Shown here: positions 10,922-21,000 of the stretch, piece by piece
How positions within the stretch are numbered: position 1 is the first letter of the stretch
Layout: every line of letters begins with the position of its first letter
NCBI GenBank assembly: GCA_938003685.1
Contig: CALKXT010000160.1
Span: forward strand, 1 to 64,000
Origin: an uncultured Sulfitobacter sp.
Lineage (GTDB): Bacteria > Pseudomonadota > Alphaproteobacteria > Rhodobacterales > Rhodobacteraceae
Reading direction: 5' to 3'
DNA: 64,000 nucleotides
Position numbers and translations under genes: made by a program
Notes under the pieces: model-generated
What the model was told of the DNA's origin: nothing
Databases searched by the model: none
The model's input: the letters and a program-made list of their open reading frames with translations, nothing else

Positions 10922-11862
10922 TCGCCAAACATTCGCGCATCGTGGATCGCGCTTTGACGCGGCTCAAATTGCGACAACTGCGACTGCTTGTTGCTGTGGG
11001 CAATCATGGCAGCATCCAGAACGCCGCCCGTGAATTGGCCATATCCCAACCGGCCGCGACTAAGATGATACAAGATCTTGAGATTGATTTTGAGGTGACT
11101 CTGTTTACCCGCACCAACCGCGGCGTTGTGCCTACCGTCTTTGGCGACACATTGATCCGCCATGGCAAGCTGATCTTTGCGCAGGTGTCGAATGCCGCAC
11201 AGGAATTGGATGATCTGAACGAAGGCAACAGCGGGCGGGTCGTGGTAGGCACGTTACTTGCTGCCTCGACAAAATTGCTGCCTGCTGCGATTGCGACAGT
11301 GCTGCGGAACCGTCCCAAAATTGCGATCAAGATAAACGAGGGCACCAACGAAGTTCTGATGCCTGCGCTGCTGTCCGGTGAAATCGACCTTGTCGTTGGG
11401 CGGTTACCCTCACACCGGCATCGCGACAAGTTGAAACAAGAAAAACTGTTCGATGACCGTGTCACAGCAGTCGTTGGCAATGATCATCCGTTGGCTCGGG
11501 TCAACTCGCTACCTTTCGATCAGATCAAACCATACGGGTGGATATTGCCCCCGCCTGAAACAACCCTGCGCCGCCAGATTGACCAGTTCTTTATCAGCCA
11601 AGACCAGTATGCGCCCCCGTTCGCCATCGAATCCGTGTCGTATCTGGCCAACAGGGCGTTGCTACAGTCCCGTGATTGGATCGGGTTACTGCCTTCCGAA
11701 GTCGTCCAGCAAGACGTTGAGAACGGTTATCTCACAGCCCTCGACTGGGATGTTCCGTTTGGCCAAAGCCCCATTGGTTTGACCTATCGTAGCGACAACA
11801 GCCTCTCGCCAGCGGGATGTGCTTTCAAGGACGCGCTACACCTTGCCGCGAAAGAGCGGTGA
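10918..11862 (+). CDS. LysR-family transcriptional regulator
   Basis: DNA-binding regulator of 314 residues: N-terminal winged helix (LKLRQLRLLVAVGNHGSIQ... AARELAISQPAATKMIQDLE, about residues 16-75) and a C-terminal periplasmic-binding-like effector domain starting near GRVVVGTLLAAS. It resembles the GbpR/PcaQ-like branch that controls aromatic catabolism. Start codon overlaps the nadX stop. It is embedded in the kynurenine/3-hydroxyanthranilate locus and is the natural candidate to control both arms. Confidence 0.9.
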   Translation: MIAKHSRIVDRALTRLKLRQLRLLVAVGNHGSIQNAARELAISQPAATKMIQDLEIDFEVTLFTRTNRGVVPTVFGDTLIRHGKLIFAQVSNAAQELDDLNEGNSGRVVVGTLLAASTKLLPAAIATVLRNRPKIAIKINEGTNEVLMPALLSGEIDLVVGRLPSHRHRDKLKQEKLFDDRVTAVVGNDHPLARVNSLPFDQIKPYGWILPPPETTLRRQIDQFFISQDQYAPPFAIESVSYLANRALLQSRDWIGLLPSEVVQQDVENGYLTALDWDVPFGQSPIGLTYRSDNSLSPAGCAFKDALHLAAKER

Positions 11863-11914
11863 TACTGATATTCTTGAAACTGATATCAGTATCCACTCAA
11901 TTCACTTGAATTGA
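11861..11914. repeat. Two successive perfect inverted repeats between lysR and aldehyde dehydrogenase
   Basis: GATACTGATAT (11861-11871) and ATATCAGTATC (11883-11893) form a perfect 11 bp stem with an 11-base loop, starting at the lysR stop. Four bases later TCAATTC (11897-11903) and GAATTGA (11908-11914) form a second, 7 bp stem. They sit 51 bp before the aldehyde dehydrogenase ATG. No T run follows, so they look more like operators than a terminator. Confidence 0.6.
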
Positions 11915-11964
11915 CACCCAACATCGAATGATCTGGGCCGGAGAAACCAAGGAGTGCGTGACCA

Positions 11965-13395
11965 ATGTATCCTGAGCTGAAATTGTTTATTGCAGGTGAA
12001 TGGCGCACAACACGTCGCGATATGGCCGTGGTGAACCCCGCGACCGAGCAGGAGCTGGGGAGGTTACCCTGTGCTGAAATAAGCGACCTTGATGATGCGT
12101 TGGAAGCTGCTGAGCAAGGGTTCCACATCTGGTCTGCCACATCCCCACGCGAACGTGGCGATACGATCCTACGGGCTGCGGCTTTGATGCGCGAACGTCA
12201 GGAAGAGATCGCCCAATCCATCACATTGGAGCACGGCAAGCCAATCGGGCAGGCCCGTTTGGAGGTTATCCGTGGTGCCGAGTTCTTTGAATGGGACGCA
12301 GGCGAAGCGATGCGCACATACGGGCGGGTCATTCCCGCTGCACGCGGACACAAATTCTCTGTCCACCATCAACCCATCGGTGTGGTCGCGGCCTTCTCGC
12401 CTTGGAATTTCCCAATGAGTCAACCAGCCCGCAAGATCGCAGGGGCGCTGGCCTCTGGCTGTTCGATCATCCTCAAAGCTGCCGAAGAAACCCCCGCAGG
12501 TGCGCTCCACATTGCACGCGCTTTTGAAGATGCCGGATTGCCTGCTGGTGTGTTGAACCTCGTCTTTGGCGACCCAGCAGAAATCTCTAGCCACCTGATC
12601 AAGCAAGACTCTGTGCGCCTTGTCGCCTTCACCGGATCAACCCCCGTTGGTCGCCACCTCACAACACTTGCCTCCGAGAACATGACCTCCGTTCTGATGG
12701 AGCTTGGTGGCCATGCGCCTGTTATCGTTTGTGAAGATACAGACGTTCAGGCGGCCGCAACCTCTGGCGCGATCCGCAAGATGCGCAACGCCGGTCAGGT
12801 CTGTACATCGCCCACACGGTTCTTTGTGCATGAAGCGATCTTTGAAGCGTTTGTTGAAACCTTCGTTGCACGCGCCAAGCAAACTGTGGTTGGCAACGGC
12901 ATGGATGCTGGCGTTGAAATGGGCCCGCTGGCAAATGACCGCCGCGTGCCCGCCCTGACAGAACTGGTTGAAGATGCACGCGCCAAAGGCGCGACCGTTG
13001 CCACAGGCGGCGCACGGCACGGCGACAACGGCTATTTCTTTGAGCCAACCGTGCTTGTGAATGTTCCCGATGATGCACGCATCATGCAGGAAGAGCCGTT
13101 TGGACCCCTCGCCGTGATCAATCCCGTTAAATCGCTGGACGATGCAATTGCGCGGGCAAATTCCGTACCTTACGGTCTTGCCGGTTATGCATTCACCAAT
13201 CGTGCCGACTACATTGACCGCATGATTGACGAGGTCGAGGTCGGCAATCTGTCGATCAACACGCTTGAGGCATCTATGCCCGAGACACCCTTTGGCGGGG
13301 TAAAATCCAGCGGTTATGGCCGCGAGGGTGGCTCAGAAGGGTTGGACAACTACATGACTGTTAAGAACGTATGGCATTCATCCAAGATCGTCTGA
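11965..13395 (+). CDS. NAD(P)-dependent aldehyde dehydrogenase (semialdehyde dehydrogenase type)
   Basis: ALDH superfamily enzyme oxidising an aldehyde or semialdehyde to the acid. The 476-residue product is full length, with the cofactor region SPWNFPM, nucleotide loop FTGSTPVGR, general-base glutamate in MELGGHAPVI, catalytic cysteine in AGQVCTSPTRF and the EEPFGP and PFGGVKSSGYGREGG end motifs. Similar to succinate-semialdehyde-type dehydrogenases. It stands between lysR and kynU, so a muconate semialdehyde from the ring cleavage is a plausible substrate, comparable to 2-aminomuconate semialdehyde dehydrogenase. The substrate is inference. Confidence 0.88.
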   Translation: MYPELKLFIAGEWRTTRRDMAVVNPATEQELGRLPCAEISDLDDALEAAEQGFHIWSATSPRERGDTILRAAALMRERQEEIAQSITLEHGKPIGQARLEVIRGAEFFEWDAGEAMRTYGRVIPAARGHKFSVHHQPIGVVAAFSPWNFPMSQPARKIAGALASGCSIILKAAEETPAGALHIARAFEDAGLPAGVLNLVFGDPAEISSHLIKQDSVRLVAFTGSTPVGRHLTTLASENMTSVLMELGGHAPVIVCEDTDVQAAATSGAIRKMRNAGQVCTSPTRFFVHEAIFEAFVETFVARAKQTVVGNGMDAGVEMGPLANDRRVPALTELVEDARAKGATVATGGARHGDNGYFFEPTVLVNVPDDARIMQEEPFGPLAVINPVKSLDDAIARANSVPYGLAGYAFTNRADYIDRMIDEVEVGNLSINTLEASMPETPFGGVKSSGYGREGGSEGLDNYMTVKNVWHSSKIV

Positions 13396-13431
13396 CCGCA
13401 CCGCAAAATAACGAACATCAGGAATAGAACA

Positions 13432-14688
13432 ATGAACGCTCAACCCGCAAAAATCGCCCGTGACGATACCATCAAGATGGACAGCGCAGATCCCATCGCC
13501 CACCTGCGTGATCGCTTTGAATTGCCAGAGGGCGACATCTATCTTGATGGAAATTCCCTCGGGGCCCTGCCTTTGGGCGTGATGGAACGGTTGGAGAAGG
13601 CCGTTAAAAAGGAATGGGGCCAAGGGTTGATCCGCAGCTGGAATGATGCCGACTGGTATCCCGCCCCGCAACGCGCTGGTGCTGCCATTGCGCGTCTGAT
13701 TGGTGCAGATGCGGATGAAGTCATCGTGTGCGACTCCATCTCCGTAAACCTATACAAGCTTTTGGTAGGCGCGCTGCGCATGCGTAAAGATCGCAAAATT
13801 ATCGTCTCGGAAATCGGTAATTTCCCTACAGATGTATACATCAATGCCGAAGTGGCCGATATGATGGGCTGTGAATTGCGATGCGTCATGCCCGAGGATG
13901 TTGAGCAAGCTATTGATGCGGCAGGTGAGAACCTCGCGCTCGTGCAGTTGACGCATATCCATTACAAATCTGGTCGCGTCTATGACATGGCTGGTATTAC
14001 GCAGCGGGCGCAAAACCTTGGGGCGTTGGTCATTTGGGATCTGGCGCATTCCGCAGGGACATACCCCGTCCAGTTGAACGAATGTAACGCAGATTTTGCG
14101 GTTGGTTGTGGGTACAAATACCTGAACGGCGGTCCGGGTGCGCCCGCCTTTGTCTTTGTGGCCAGACGCCACTTTGACGAGATGAACCAACCTTTGCGCG
14201 GCTGGCATGGCCATGCAGAGCCATTCGCCTTTACCCAAGAATACAAACCACATCCAACCATCGACCAGATGTTGACCGGCACCGCGTCCCAACTGGCAAC
14301 GCTGGCGTTGGAAACTGCACTTGAAGTGTTCAAAGACGTGGACATGAATGTTTTGCGGAAAAAGAATATGGCGTTAGGTGATTTGTTCATCGCTTTGGTG
14401 GAGCAAGAGCTTGGCGGTATGGGCTTTGAGCTTGCCAGCCCGAAGAACGCGGAGGCGCGGGGCAGCCAAGTGTCGCTGACCCATGAAAATGGCTATGCAA
14501 TCATGCAGGCCGTTATTGCGCGCGGCGTGGTTGGTGATTTCCGCGCCCCTGACGTCCTACGCTTTGGCTTTGCCGCCCCCTACGTGCGCTATGTCGATAT
14601 GTGGGACGCCGTCGCGCATATTCGTGAGGTCATGGACACAAACGAATGGGACCGCCCCGAATTCAAGGAACGCCGCGCCGTAACCTAA
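13432..14688 (+). CDS. kynU: Kynureninase
   Basis: PLP enzyme that cleaves kynurenine or 3-hydroxykynurenine to (3-hydroxy)anthranilate and alanine. The 418-residue product has the kynureninase landmarks: LDGNSLGALP near residue 38, the FPTD loop (131-134), WDLAHSAG with the PLP aspartate D203, and the Schiff-base lysine K229 in GYKYLNGGPGAPAF. It starts 36 bp after the aldehyde dehydrogenase and ends at a strong hairpin. Tryptophan dioxygenase, kynurenine formamidase and kynurenine hydroxylase are not in the window. Confidence 0.95.
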   Translation: MNAQPAKIARDDTIKMDSADPIAHLRDRFELPEGDIYLDGNSLGALPLGVMERLEKAVKKEWGQGLIRSWNDADWYPAPQRAGAAIARLIGADADEVIVCDSISVNLYKLLVGALRMRKDRKIIVSEIGNFPTDVYINAEVADMMGCELRCVMPEDVEQAIDAAGENLALVQLTHIHYKSGRVYDMAGITQRAQNLGALVIWDLAHSAGTYPVQLNECNADFAVGCGYKYLNGGPGAPAFVFVARRHFDEMNQPLRGWHGHAEPFAFTQEYKPHPTIDQMLTGTASQLATLALETALEVFKDVDMNVLRKKNMALGDLFIALVEQELGGMGFELASPKNAEARGSQVSLTHENGYAIMQAVIARGVVGDFRAPDVLRFGFAAPYVRYVDMWDAVAHIREVMDTNEWDRPEFKERRAVT

Positions 14689-14703
14689 AGTCTGGCAACA
14701 AAC

Positions 14704-14730
14704 ATCCAACGCGCGTGATGCGCGTTGGAT
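14704..14730. terminator. Bidirectional hairpin between kynU and sulfatase
   Basis: Perfect 11 bp stem ATCCAACGCGC / GCGCGTTGGAT with a 5-base loop, between the convergent stops at 14688 and 14740; followed on plus by a TTTTCT stretch. Position and symmetry fit a shared terminator. Confidence 0.8.
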
Positions 14731-14739
14731 ACAGGTTTT

Positions 14740-16359
14740 CTAATTGGAAGGTGGCTCATTTTGGGCTTTCCAAGCATCGAGCTCTTCCTCGTCCCAGAAC
14801 CCCAAATACACCCCATCAACAGCATCATCATGGCACATGTCAGCGTCAATTTTTTCGTCTGACAAGGTGACGCGGTTGTGCTGCCTACGCGCCCACGCGA
14901 ACATTGCATTGGACAAACGTGTGATTTCGTCGGCATGGGTTTCATCTGCGCCGAAGTCGATGAACTCATCTGGATCAGTTTCCAGATCATACAGCATTGG
15001 TCGATGCCCCTCGACCCAGATCATTTTCCAACGTCCATCAAAAACCATCGTCAAAAGACAGGATTTGGCATTCGGGCTGAGATGGCGCAGATGCGGGCGT
15101 GTGGAATAGTCATACTCTGAAATCACATAGTCACGCTGTGGGGCTGCGTTGCCGTGAATAGTCGGCAGCATTGAGCGACCTTCCAGAATATGATCCGGTA
15201 CTTTGCCACCAAAATATTCAACAAAGGTAGGTGCCAGATCAATCGCCTCGGTGAGGGCGGTGTTGACCTGCCCCCGCGTTGCATCCGCATTTTTACTGGG
15301 ATCAACGATGATCATAGGAATGCGCGCGGATTGATCATGAAACAGTTCTTTTTCGCCCATCCAATGATCGCCAAGGTAATCACCGTGATCAGAGGTAAAC
15401 ACAATCAGGGTCTCGTCCAATTGACCGCTGTCTGTGAGATAGGTCATCAAGCGCCCGATCTGGTCATCGATCTGGGTGATCAGCCCCATATACGCCGGAA
15501 TAACAGCGTTGCGCACATCATCACGACGGAACGCATGCGAATAACGATAGCCATAATACCCTGCCATCAAGGGATGCGGGTCTTTCAGTTCAGCGTCGGA
15601 TCGTTTGACAGAAATGATATCCTTTTCGCTGTACATGTCATGATAAGGTGCGGGTACGATGTAGGGCCAATGCGGTTTGATATAACTTAGGTGTAGACAC
15701 CAACTGTCGTCTTTGGCCTGCTCCATAAATTCGATGGCGCGAGTCGTGGTGTAGGGTGTCTCGGAATCTTCCTCGGCCACTGCGGCAGGTTCTGCGGAGT
15801 GCTTTAACAACCAACCTGACAGGATATCCCCATCGTCGCTTTTGCCCGAGTTTGCAGCATGATGCCACGGGTTTGCACCTTCGTAGCCCTGGTCTTTTAA
15901 GTGGTGGTTGTAGTGACTGGGTTGCTTTGCCGCGCCATCCGGCACCACGCCGTCATTGCGATCCCAGACCTCGAAACCACATTCAGCAACCAGCGCCCCA
16001 ATGTCACTAGACATGTCGATGCCTAAACGCTCCATTCCCTCAAGGTCGGCCCGCATATGGGTTTTGCCGCACAGAACCGTGCGTACCCCCAATGGTTTAA
16101 GGTGATCGCCAAGCGTCATTTCGCCCACCCGCAAGGGATAACTGTTCCATGTTGATCCGTGGCTGCGCACGTAACGCCCGGTGTAAAAACTCATCCGGCT
16201 GGGGCCACAAATGGGCGATTGCACATAGGTCTTGTCAAACCGCACACCCTGCGCGGCCAAGGCATCAATATTTGGCGTTTTGATACTTGGGTGGCCTGTG
16301 CAACCCAAATAATCAAATCGAAGTTGATCGCACATGATAAAGAGTATTTTCTTTGGCAT
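14740..16359 (-). CDS. Sulfatase family hydrolase (formylglycine type)
   Basis: Type I sulfatase or related phospho/sulfo-ester hydrolase, 539 residues. The maturation motif C-x-P-S-R is present as CGPSRMSFYTGR with C51, the residue converted to formylglycine. Metal ligands are seen in IMCDQLRFDYLG (D11) and FTSDHGDYLGDHW, and GKTH is present near residue 98. No signal peptide is evident, so it is probably cytoplasmic. The substrate (sulfate ester versus phosphonate/phosphate ester) cannot be fixed. An anaerobic or aerobic formylglycine-generating enzyme is not in the window. A TauE/SafE exporter lies 0.6 kb away on the other strand, which would fit disposal of released sulfur oxyanions, but remnants separate the two. 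Confidence 0.85.
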   Translation of the reverse strand: MPKKILFIMCDQLRFDYLGCTGHPSIKTPNIDALAAQGVRFDKTYVQSPICGPSRMSFYTGRYVRSHGSTWNSYPLRVGEMTLGDHLKPLGVRTVLCGKTHMRADLEGMERLGIDMSSDIGALVAECGFEVWDRNDGVVPDGAAKQPSHYNHHLKDQGYEGANPWHHAANSGKSDDGDILSGWLLKHSAEPAAVAEEDSETPYTTTRAIEFMEQAKDDSWCLHLSYIKPHWPYIVPAPYHDMYSEKDIISVKRSDAELKDPHPLMAGYYGYRYSHAFRRDDVRNAVIPAYMGLITQIDDQIGRLMTYLTDSGQLDETLIVFTSDHGDYLGDHWMGEKELFHDQSARIPMIIVDPSKNADATRGQVNTALTEAIDLAPTFVEYFGGKVPDHILEGRSMLPTIHGNAAPQRDYVISEYDYSTRPHLRHLSPNAKSCLLTMVFDGRWKMIWVEGHRPMLYDLETDPDEFIDFGADETHADEITRLSNAMFAWARRQHNRVTLSDEKIDADMCHDDAVDGVYLGFWDEEELDAWKAQNEPPSN

Positions 16360-16394
16360 TCCAGCTCCTGAATTTACCTGCGGCAGTAGCTACT

Positions 16395-16680
16395 CTGACG
16401 CGATACTTTGCCTTTTTCTGACCCCTAGCCAATAGATCGAGAAAACCGACATCATCAACAGAATGACAGCAACCGGATGATTGGCAAGGTTCCACACGTC
16501 CCGACGGATGTCGCAGCAAACTAGATCATGACAAAGACGCCAATAGCACCACCCAGCGCCAGATAAGCAGTTGTGACACACAACACGAAGGAAATTGAGA
16601 AAACCACAAGCTCTGACTCGATGATCAACATAACCCAGAGCAGAAGATCAAAGAACCGCACACCAGATTGCGGGCGTTGG
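16395..16680 (-). pseudogene. Remnant of a polytopic membrane protein
   Basis: Two hydrophobic stretches in different minus-strand frames: one starting NARNLVRFFDLLLW near 16680 and ending in GGAIGVFVMI at a TAG near 16525, and a second with NHPVAVILLMMSVFSIYW ending near 16395. Frameshift and stop show decay. The second stretch resembles the C-terminal helix of TctA-type tricarboxylate transporters, but the identification is weak. Confidence 0.35.
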
Positions 16681-16741
16681 CCATGATCACTGCAAAGTCA
16701 TTGATCGCCTCTCTAGGGCAGAACGCCGTTGAAGGTGTTTT

Positions 16742-16858
16742 CGACAAGAAACGCAGACCAATACCAACGGCACAGCAAAGTCGGTGTTCTACTATAATGA
16801 TGAACGGCCCCAGTCGGTCTACGCAATCTTGACCCCTGACGCGGCTTATGTCAGCTAA
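16742..16858 (+). pseudogene. Remnant of an IS3-type transposase C-terminus
   Basis: Reads NGTAKSVFYYNDERPQS and then LTPDAAY before a TAA at 16856. The pattern YNDERPH-x-LG-x-TP-x-x-xY is the classic C-terminal end of IS3-family integrase-type transposases. No start, no upstream DDE domain and no terminal repeats are left, so this is a decayed fragment. It lies next to the membrane-protein remnant and indicates past insertion or rearrangement here. Confidence 0.5.
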
Positions 16859-16950
16859 ACAAAACCAGCCTGACGTCAAACTAGGATCCAGCTTGATAAG
16901 GCCGCAATCTGGTTGAAAACTAGGGCCCACTCTCCCAAGAAAAGGGCAAA

Positions 16951-17676
16951 ATGGAACTCATACAACCCTTATCGACGATCTTGATCGCAAACAGCGTTGT
17001 TGTCCTTAGCGCGCTGGTCCAGACATCAACGGGCATGGGTTTTGGTATGATCGCCGCTCCGCTCCTCGCGCTGGTTAGCCTTGAATTTGTTCCGGGCCCG
17101 ATGCTTTTTGTGAATCTCTTTTTGTCGTTGATAATGTTGGGCGACGGAAGAGCGAACGTGGTGAGGCACGAGATTACATTTCTACTACCCACTATTTTAC
17201 TCGGCACCATAATGGGGGCTGCAATCGTAATGTTGGTTCCAACTGACATATTAGGTGTTTTGTTTGCCTTGCTCATTATTATCGCCGTCGCAGTCACGGT
17301 GTTTGCCAAAGCACTCGCAATCACTTCACGCAACCTTGTGATATGTGGCGTTGCGGTCGGCATAATGGGCACAGCAACAGGTATCCCTGGCGCACCTTTG
17401 GTTGTCCTTTATCAAAACGAACCCATCGAGAAAACACGCCCAACGATGGCGCTTGTCTTTACATTTTCCTATATTTCGTCGCTGGTTGCCCTAAGTTTTG
17501 CCGGAGTGTTTTCCACCAGCTTAGCCTTGCTTGGATTGATGTTGTTGCCCGGACTGATCATCGGGTACGTAATTGGGAAACAAGTACGCGGATATATGAC
17601 CAAAGCGATGGGGCGGTTTCTGATGCTATCCATTTCTTCTACCGGGGCCGTGTTGCTGTTGCTAAAATCTATCTAA
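16951..17676 (+). CDS. TauE/SafE family membrane exporter
   Basis: Eight-helix inner-membrane protein of 241 residues of the TauE/SafE (sulfite/sulfoacetate exporter) family. The two family half-motifs are visible: STGMGFGMIAAPLLAL near residue 27 and GTATGIPGAPLVVLYQ near residue 140. Family members export sulfite or organosulfur acids, but many are uncharacterised permeases. It is flanked by decayed DNA upstream and a hairpin downstream and stands alone. Confidence 0.85.
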   Translation: MELIQPLSTILIANSVVVLSALVQTSTGMGFGMIAAPLLALVSLEFVPGPMLFVNLFLSLIMLGDGRANVVRHEITFLLPTILLGTIMGAAIVMLVPTDILGVLFALLIIIAVAVTVFAKALAITSRNLVICGVAVGIMGTATGIPGAPLVVLYQNEPIEKTRPTMALVFTFSYISSLVALSFAGVFSTSLALLGLMLLPGLIIGYVIGKQVRGYMTKAMGRFLMLSISSTGAVLLLLKSI

Positions 17677-17700
17677 GCTAATGGATACTTGTGTTTTCAT

Positions 17701-17719
17701 AAGTATTTTTGAAATACTT
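17701..17719 (+). terminator. Hairpin after TauE/SafE gene
   Basis: Perfect 8 bp stem AAGTATTT / AAATACTT with a 3-base loop, 24 bp past the stop. AT-rich, without a following T run, so a weak terminator at best. Confidence 0.4.
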
Positions 17720-18010
17720 CCTGGGCATATGGGTCGCAAATGCCAATGCCTTACGGTCAGCAGATACGGTTCTGTTTAAGCTACTGTTGCCGCGCCTAGA
17801 AAGGGGGGGCTCTGCTTCAAAGTGGCAAGCCCCAGCCGCAGCACCCTCAAATACCGGATGGAGCGGTCGCAGATTTTGTATGCGTTATGCAATTTTAAAA
17901 TCGAAGACGACACAACTGTTCTTGAAGCATTCTGAGGTAATACAACAGTTTATGAGACTTACTTTGCGCGTATCATTTGAGCAGAAATAACTTTGGCTAG
18001 GCGGGTAATA
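17720..18010. other. Gene-free gap
   Basis: Between the hairpin after the TauE/SafE gene and the stop of the fusion enzyme. One open frame (17709-17990, plus) lacks a ribosome site and resembles nothing I know. No structure stands out. Confidence 0.4.
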
Positions 18011-21000
18011 TCAATCAATCTCACTCAGAATTTGATCCAGAACAGTCGTGATCATCATCGCATCCTCACATTCAATTGTCAGGGGGGGACGGATTTTCAA
18101 TATATTGTCTTTGGGGCCCTCACTACCGATTAGAATGCGATGGTCACGCATGCGGTTTTTGACATAAGTGCAGATTTTAGTGGCTTCGCTGCCGTCTGGG
18201 TGGATCAATTCGACCCCAAGAAACAGCCCCATACCCCGGACATCCCCGATACAGTCGTATTTCGTTTCCAGCGATTTCAAGCCCGCCATCAGTTGCCCGC
18301 CTACAACGCGCGCGTTTTCTTGCAAACCTTCATCATCCACGATGTTCAGGACTTCATGACCCACACGACAAGACAAAGTGGACCCTCCGAAAGTCGAGAA
18401 GAATTCGATTCCGTTGTCAAAACTGTTAGCGATTTCGCGTGTCGTCACCAACACACCCAAAGGATGCCCGTTGCCGATGGGTTTGCCCATCACAACGATA
18501 TCGGGCAGCACATTTTGATATTCAAACCCAAAATAATGATCGCCCAGCCGGCCCAACCCAGTTTGCACCTCATCCGCAATGCAGACACCACCCACCGCGC
18601 GAATTTTATCGTAAACAGCAGTTAAGTAACCCTTGGGCGGAATGATTTGCCCCCCAACAGACGGGAATGTTTCAGCAATAAACCCTGCCACCCCCTGCCC
18701 TTTCCTGTTTAATGATGCGATTGCTGGATCAACCAGATCAGCAAATTTTTGAGCACGATCAGGATCATTGCGTTGAAACGATCCACGGTAATCATCAGCG
18801 ATTTCCACCAATTCAACCCAATCTGCCTGCCCAACACCCCCCGGTTTGTTAAATTTGTAGGCCGATATATCAACCGCCCCAGTGGTGTTTCCATGATACC
18901 CATGATCGGGCGTGATCATCCCTTTGGCACCGGTGTGAGCACGGGCCAACCGCAAAGCTAACTCGTTGGCTTCCGTACCAGAATTAACAAAATAACAAAC
19001 CTCCAGATGATCGGGAAGTTTTGACAAAATCTTATCTGCGAATGCAGTTTGCGCAGGATGTAGATAACGGGTGTTTGAATTGATCCGCTTTAACTGATCA
19101 GCAGCAACTGCCTGAATGCGCGGATGGGCATGACCGACATGTGGCACATTGTTATAGGCATCCAGATAGGGCCGGCCCCATTCGTCAAACAGATGGTGTT
19201 TCCATCCGCGCACCAACATCAGCGGATCAGCATAACTCAGGCTGAGATTGCCGCCAAAATGCATTTTCCGATCCTTTAAAATATCTTCTTTTTCGGTTGG
19301 AAAGTACCGCACTTTATCATCCGGGAGGTTCAGTAAAGCCGCTGGATTGGGGCAAACAGCGCGCCAAAGATACATTTCATCAGGGTCACCAACACCGGGC
19401 CAATCAGCCTCAATTCCTTCGGTCGTAAGCGCGAGCTGGACATGCACGTGTGGTGCCCAACCACCGTTCATTGACGGGTCACCCAAACGGCAAAACTCTT
19501 CGCCTTTCTCAATCACTTGACCTAAGGTCAATCGATCCAAGAATTCAGGATCAAGGTGGCCATAAAGGGTATAAAACGGATCACCTTCAGAGGTTTCATG
19601 GCGCAAGATTATGATCCCGCCATAATCCAGATGGCCTGCGCGATACTCAGCGACAAAGACCTCGCCACGCAGAGGGGCAAACATTGGCACACCCGCAGAT
19701 GCGAATATGTCCACCGCCAAGTGTACCGTGCGTCTGTCACTGGCTTTCCATGGCCCATTGCGGAAGACCGCTTCAGCATAGATTAGACGCGGCTCGTGAT
19801 AATAGCCCAGCCAGATGCGACCGTGATCCTCAAACTCTTCCCCGACGCGGGCTGCTTCCTCCAATGGCATGTGGAACGGATTTTGTGGCCAGATTGAATT
19901 TTCTACCGAAAGTGAGCCGATAGGAGCATCCATTAGGCCCTGCCCCATCAAAGGCGCAAAACTCCCTCGTTGCTGCTCCAACCACGCATGCACCCGGTCC
20001 GCGCCATCAACCACTGGCAAGTGGCAAGCGGCCCGCAAACGGGCGTTTAATAGACCGCCATGGATCACAATGTTCTCAAGGAACCGCCACGCAGGTGCTT
20101 GAGAGATTGTAACATAAGGATCGTCAGGGTTCTCAACCGCCATCAACGTCGAATTTACCACACTCACCGCGAGGCGGGTGCGCAGTAATGTCCAGACCAT
20201 ATCCACCTCAGCGGTCGTAAGTGGATATGCTTCGTGGTAACCTGCGACAAGAGCAGCGATGGCAGATTGTGGTTTCGCATGGTCGAGCACGATATAAGCC
20301 GCAGCAATCGCTAAATCGCAGATGCGTGGGGCTGCGCACATATCACCTAAATCAATCAATCCAGATATGTGGCGCGGGTCGTCCAAGGTGCCTGTCACCA
20401 TGATATTGTAGTCATTGGCATCATTATGAATGGCCTGATTGGGCAGTGCCAACAGATTTGGTTTCATGGCTTCAAATTGCGCGTAGATATCTACGACGAT
20501 ATCACGGCGCACTGGATCGGTGATGCAAGGTATCTGGTTCTTGATCCAATCTGCGCGCATCAAATCCCATTTAAAATCACGGGCTAAGCTTTCATGCTGG
20601 AAGTTGCTCAAAGCCAATGCTGATCCGCCCAGCACCCGCCCTATTTCATGAATCAGAGAATCGCATTTTGGTTCCGCATGGGCATAACATTGCCCCGGAA
20701 GCTGCTCTAAGACCCAGACGAGGCGCTCCTTACCATTTTCGTCAAGAAGCGTCAGAAGAGGTTCATTATTTGTCGTGCGTATAACGACAGGGCAAGGCAA
20801 CTGCGGTTGCTGTGCGGTGATATGCTCGAACGCCTTAACCTGCATATCGACAAGCCAAGCTTTGCACCCAACACGCATGACCTTCAGGATATACCCTTCG
20901 CCAAGATGACTTTTGGCAAGGAAGTTCAGATCATATTCACCGTCCAATTGGCTAAGATCTGCCGCGATGCCCCATTGCTCACTTAGGGCCGCTTGCCAGT

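Noticed and set aside
16625-16930. 101-residue minus-strand frame
   Set aside because: Overlaps the plus-strand transposase remnant and has no coherent features; part of decayed DNA.
17709-17990. 93-residue plus-strand frame after the TauE/SafE gene
   Set aside because: Starts inside a hairpin, has no ribosome site and no resemblance to known proteins.
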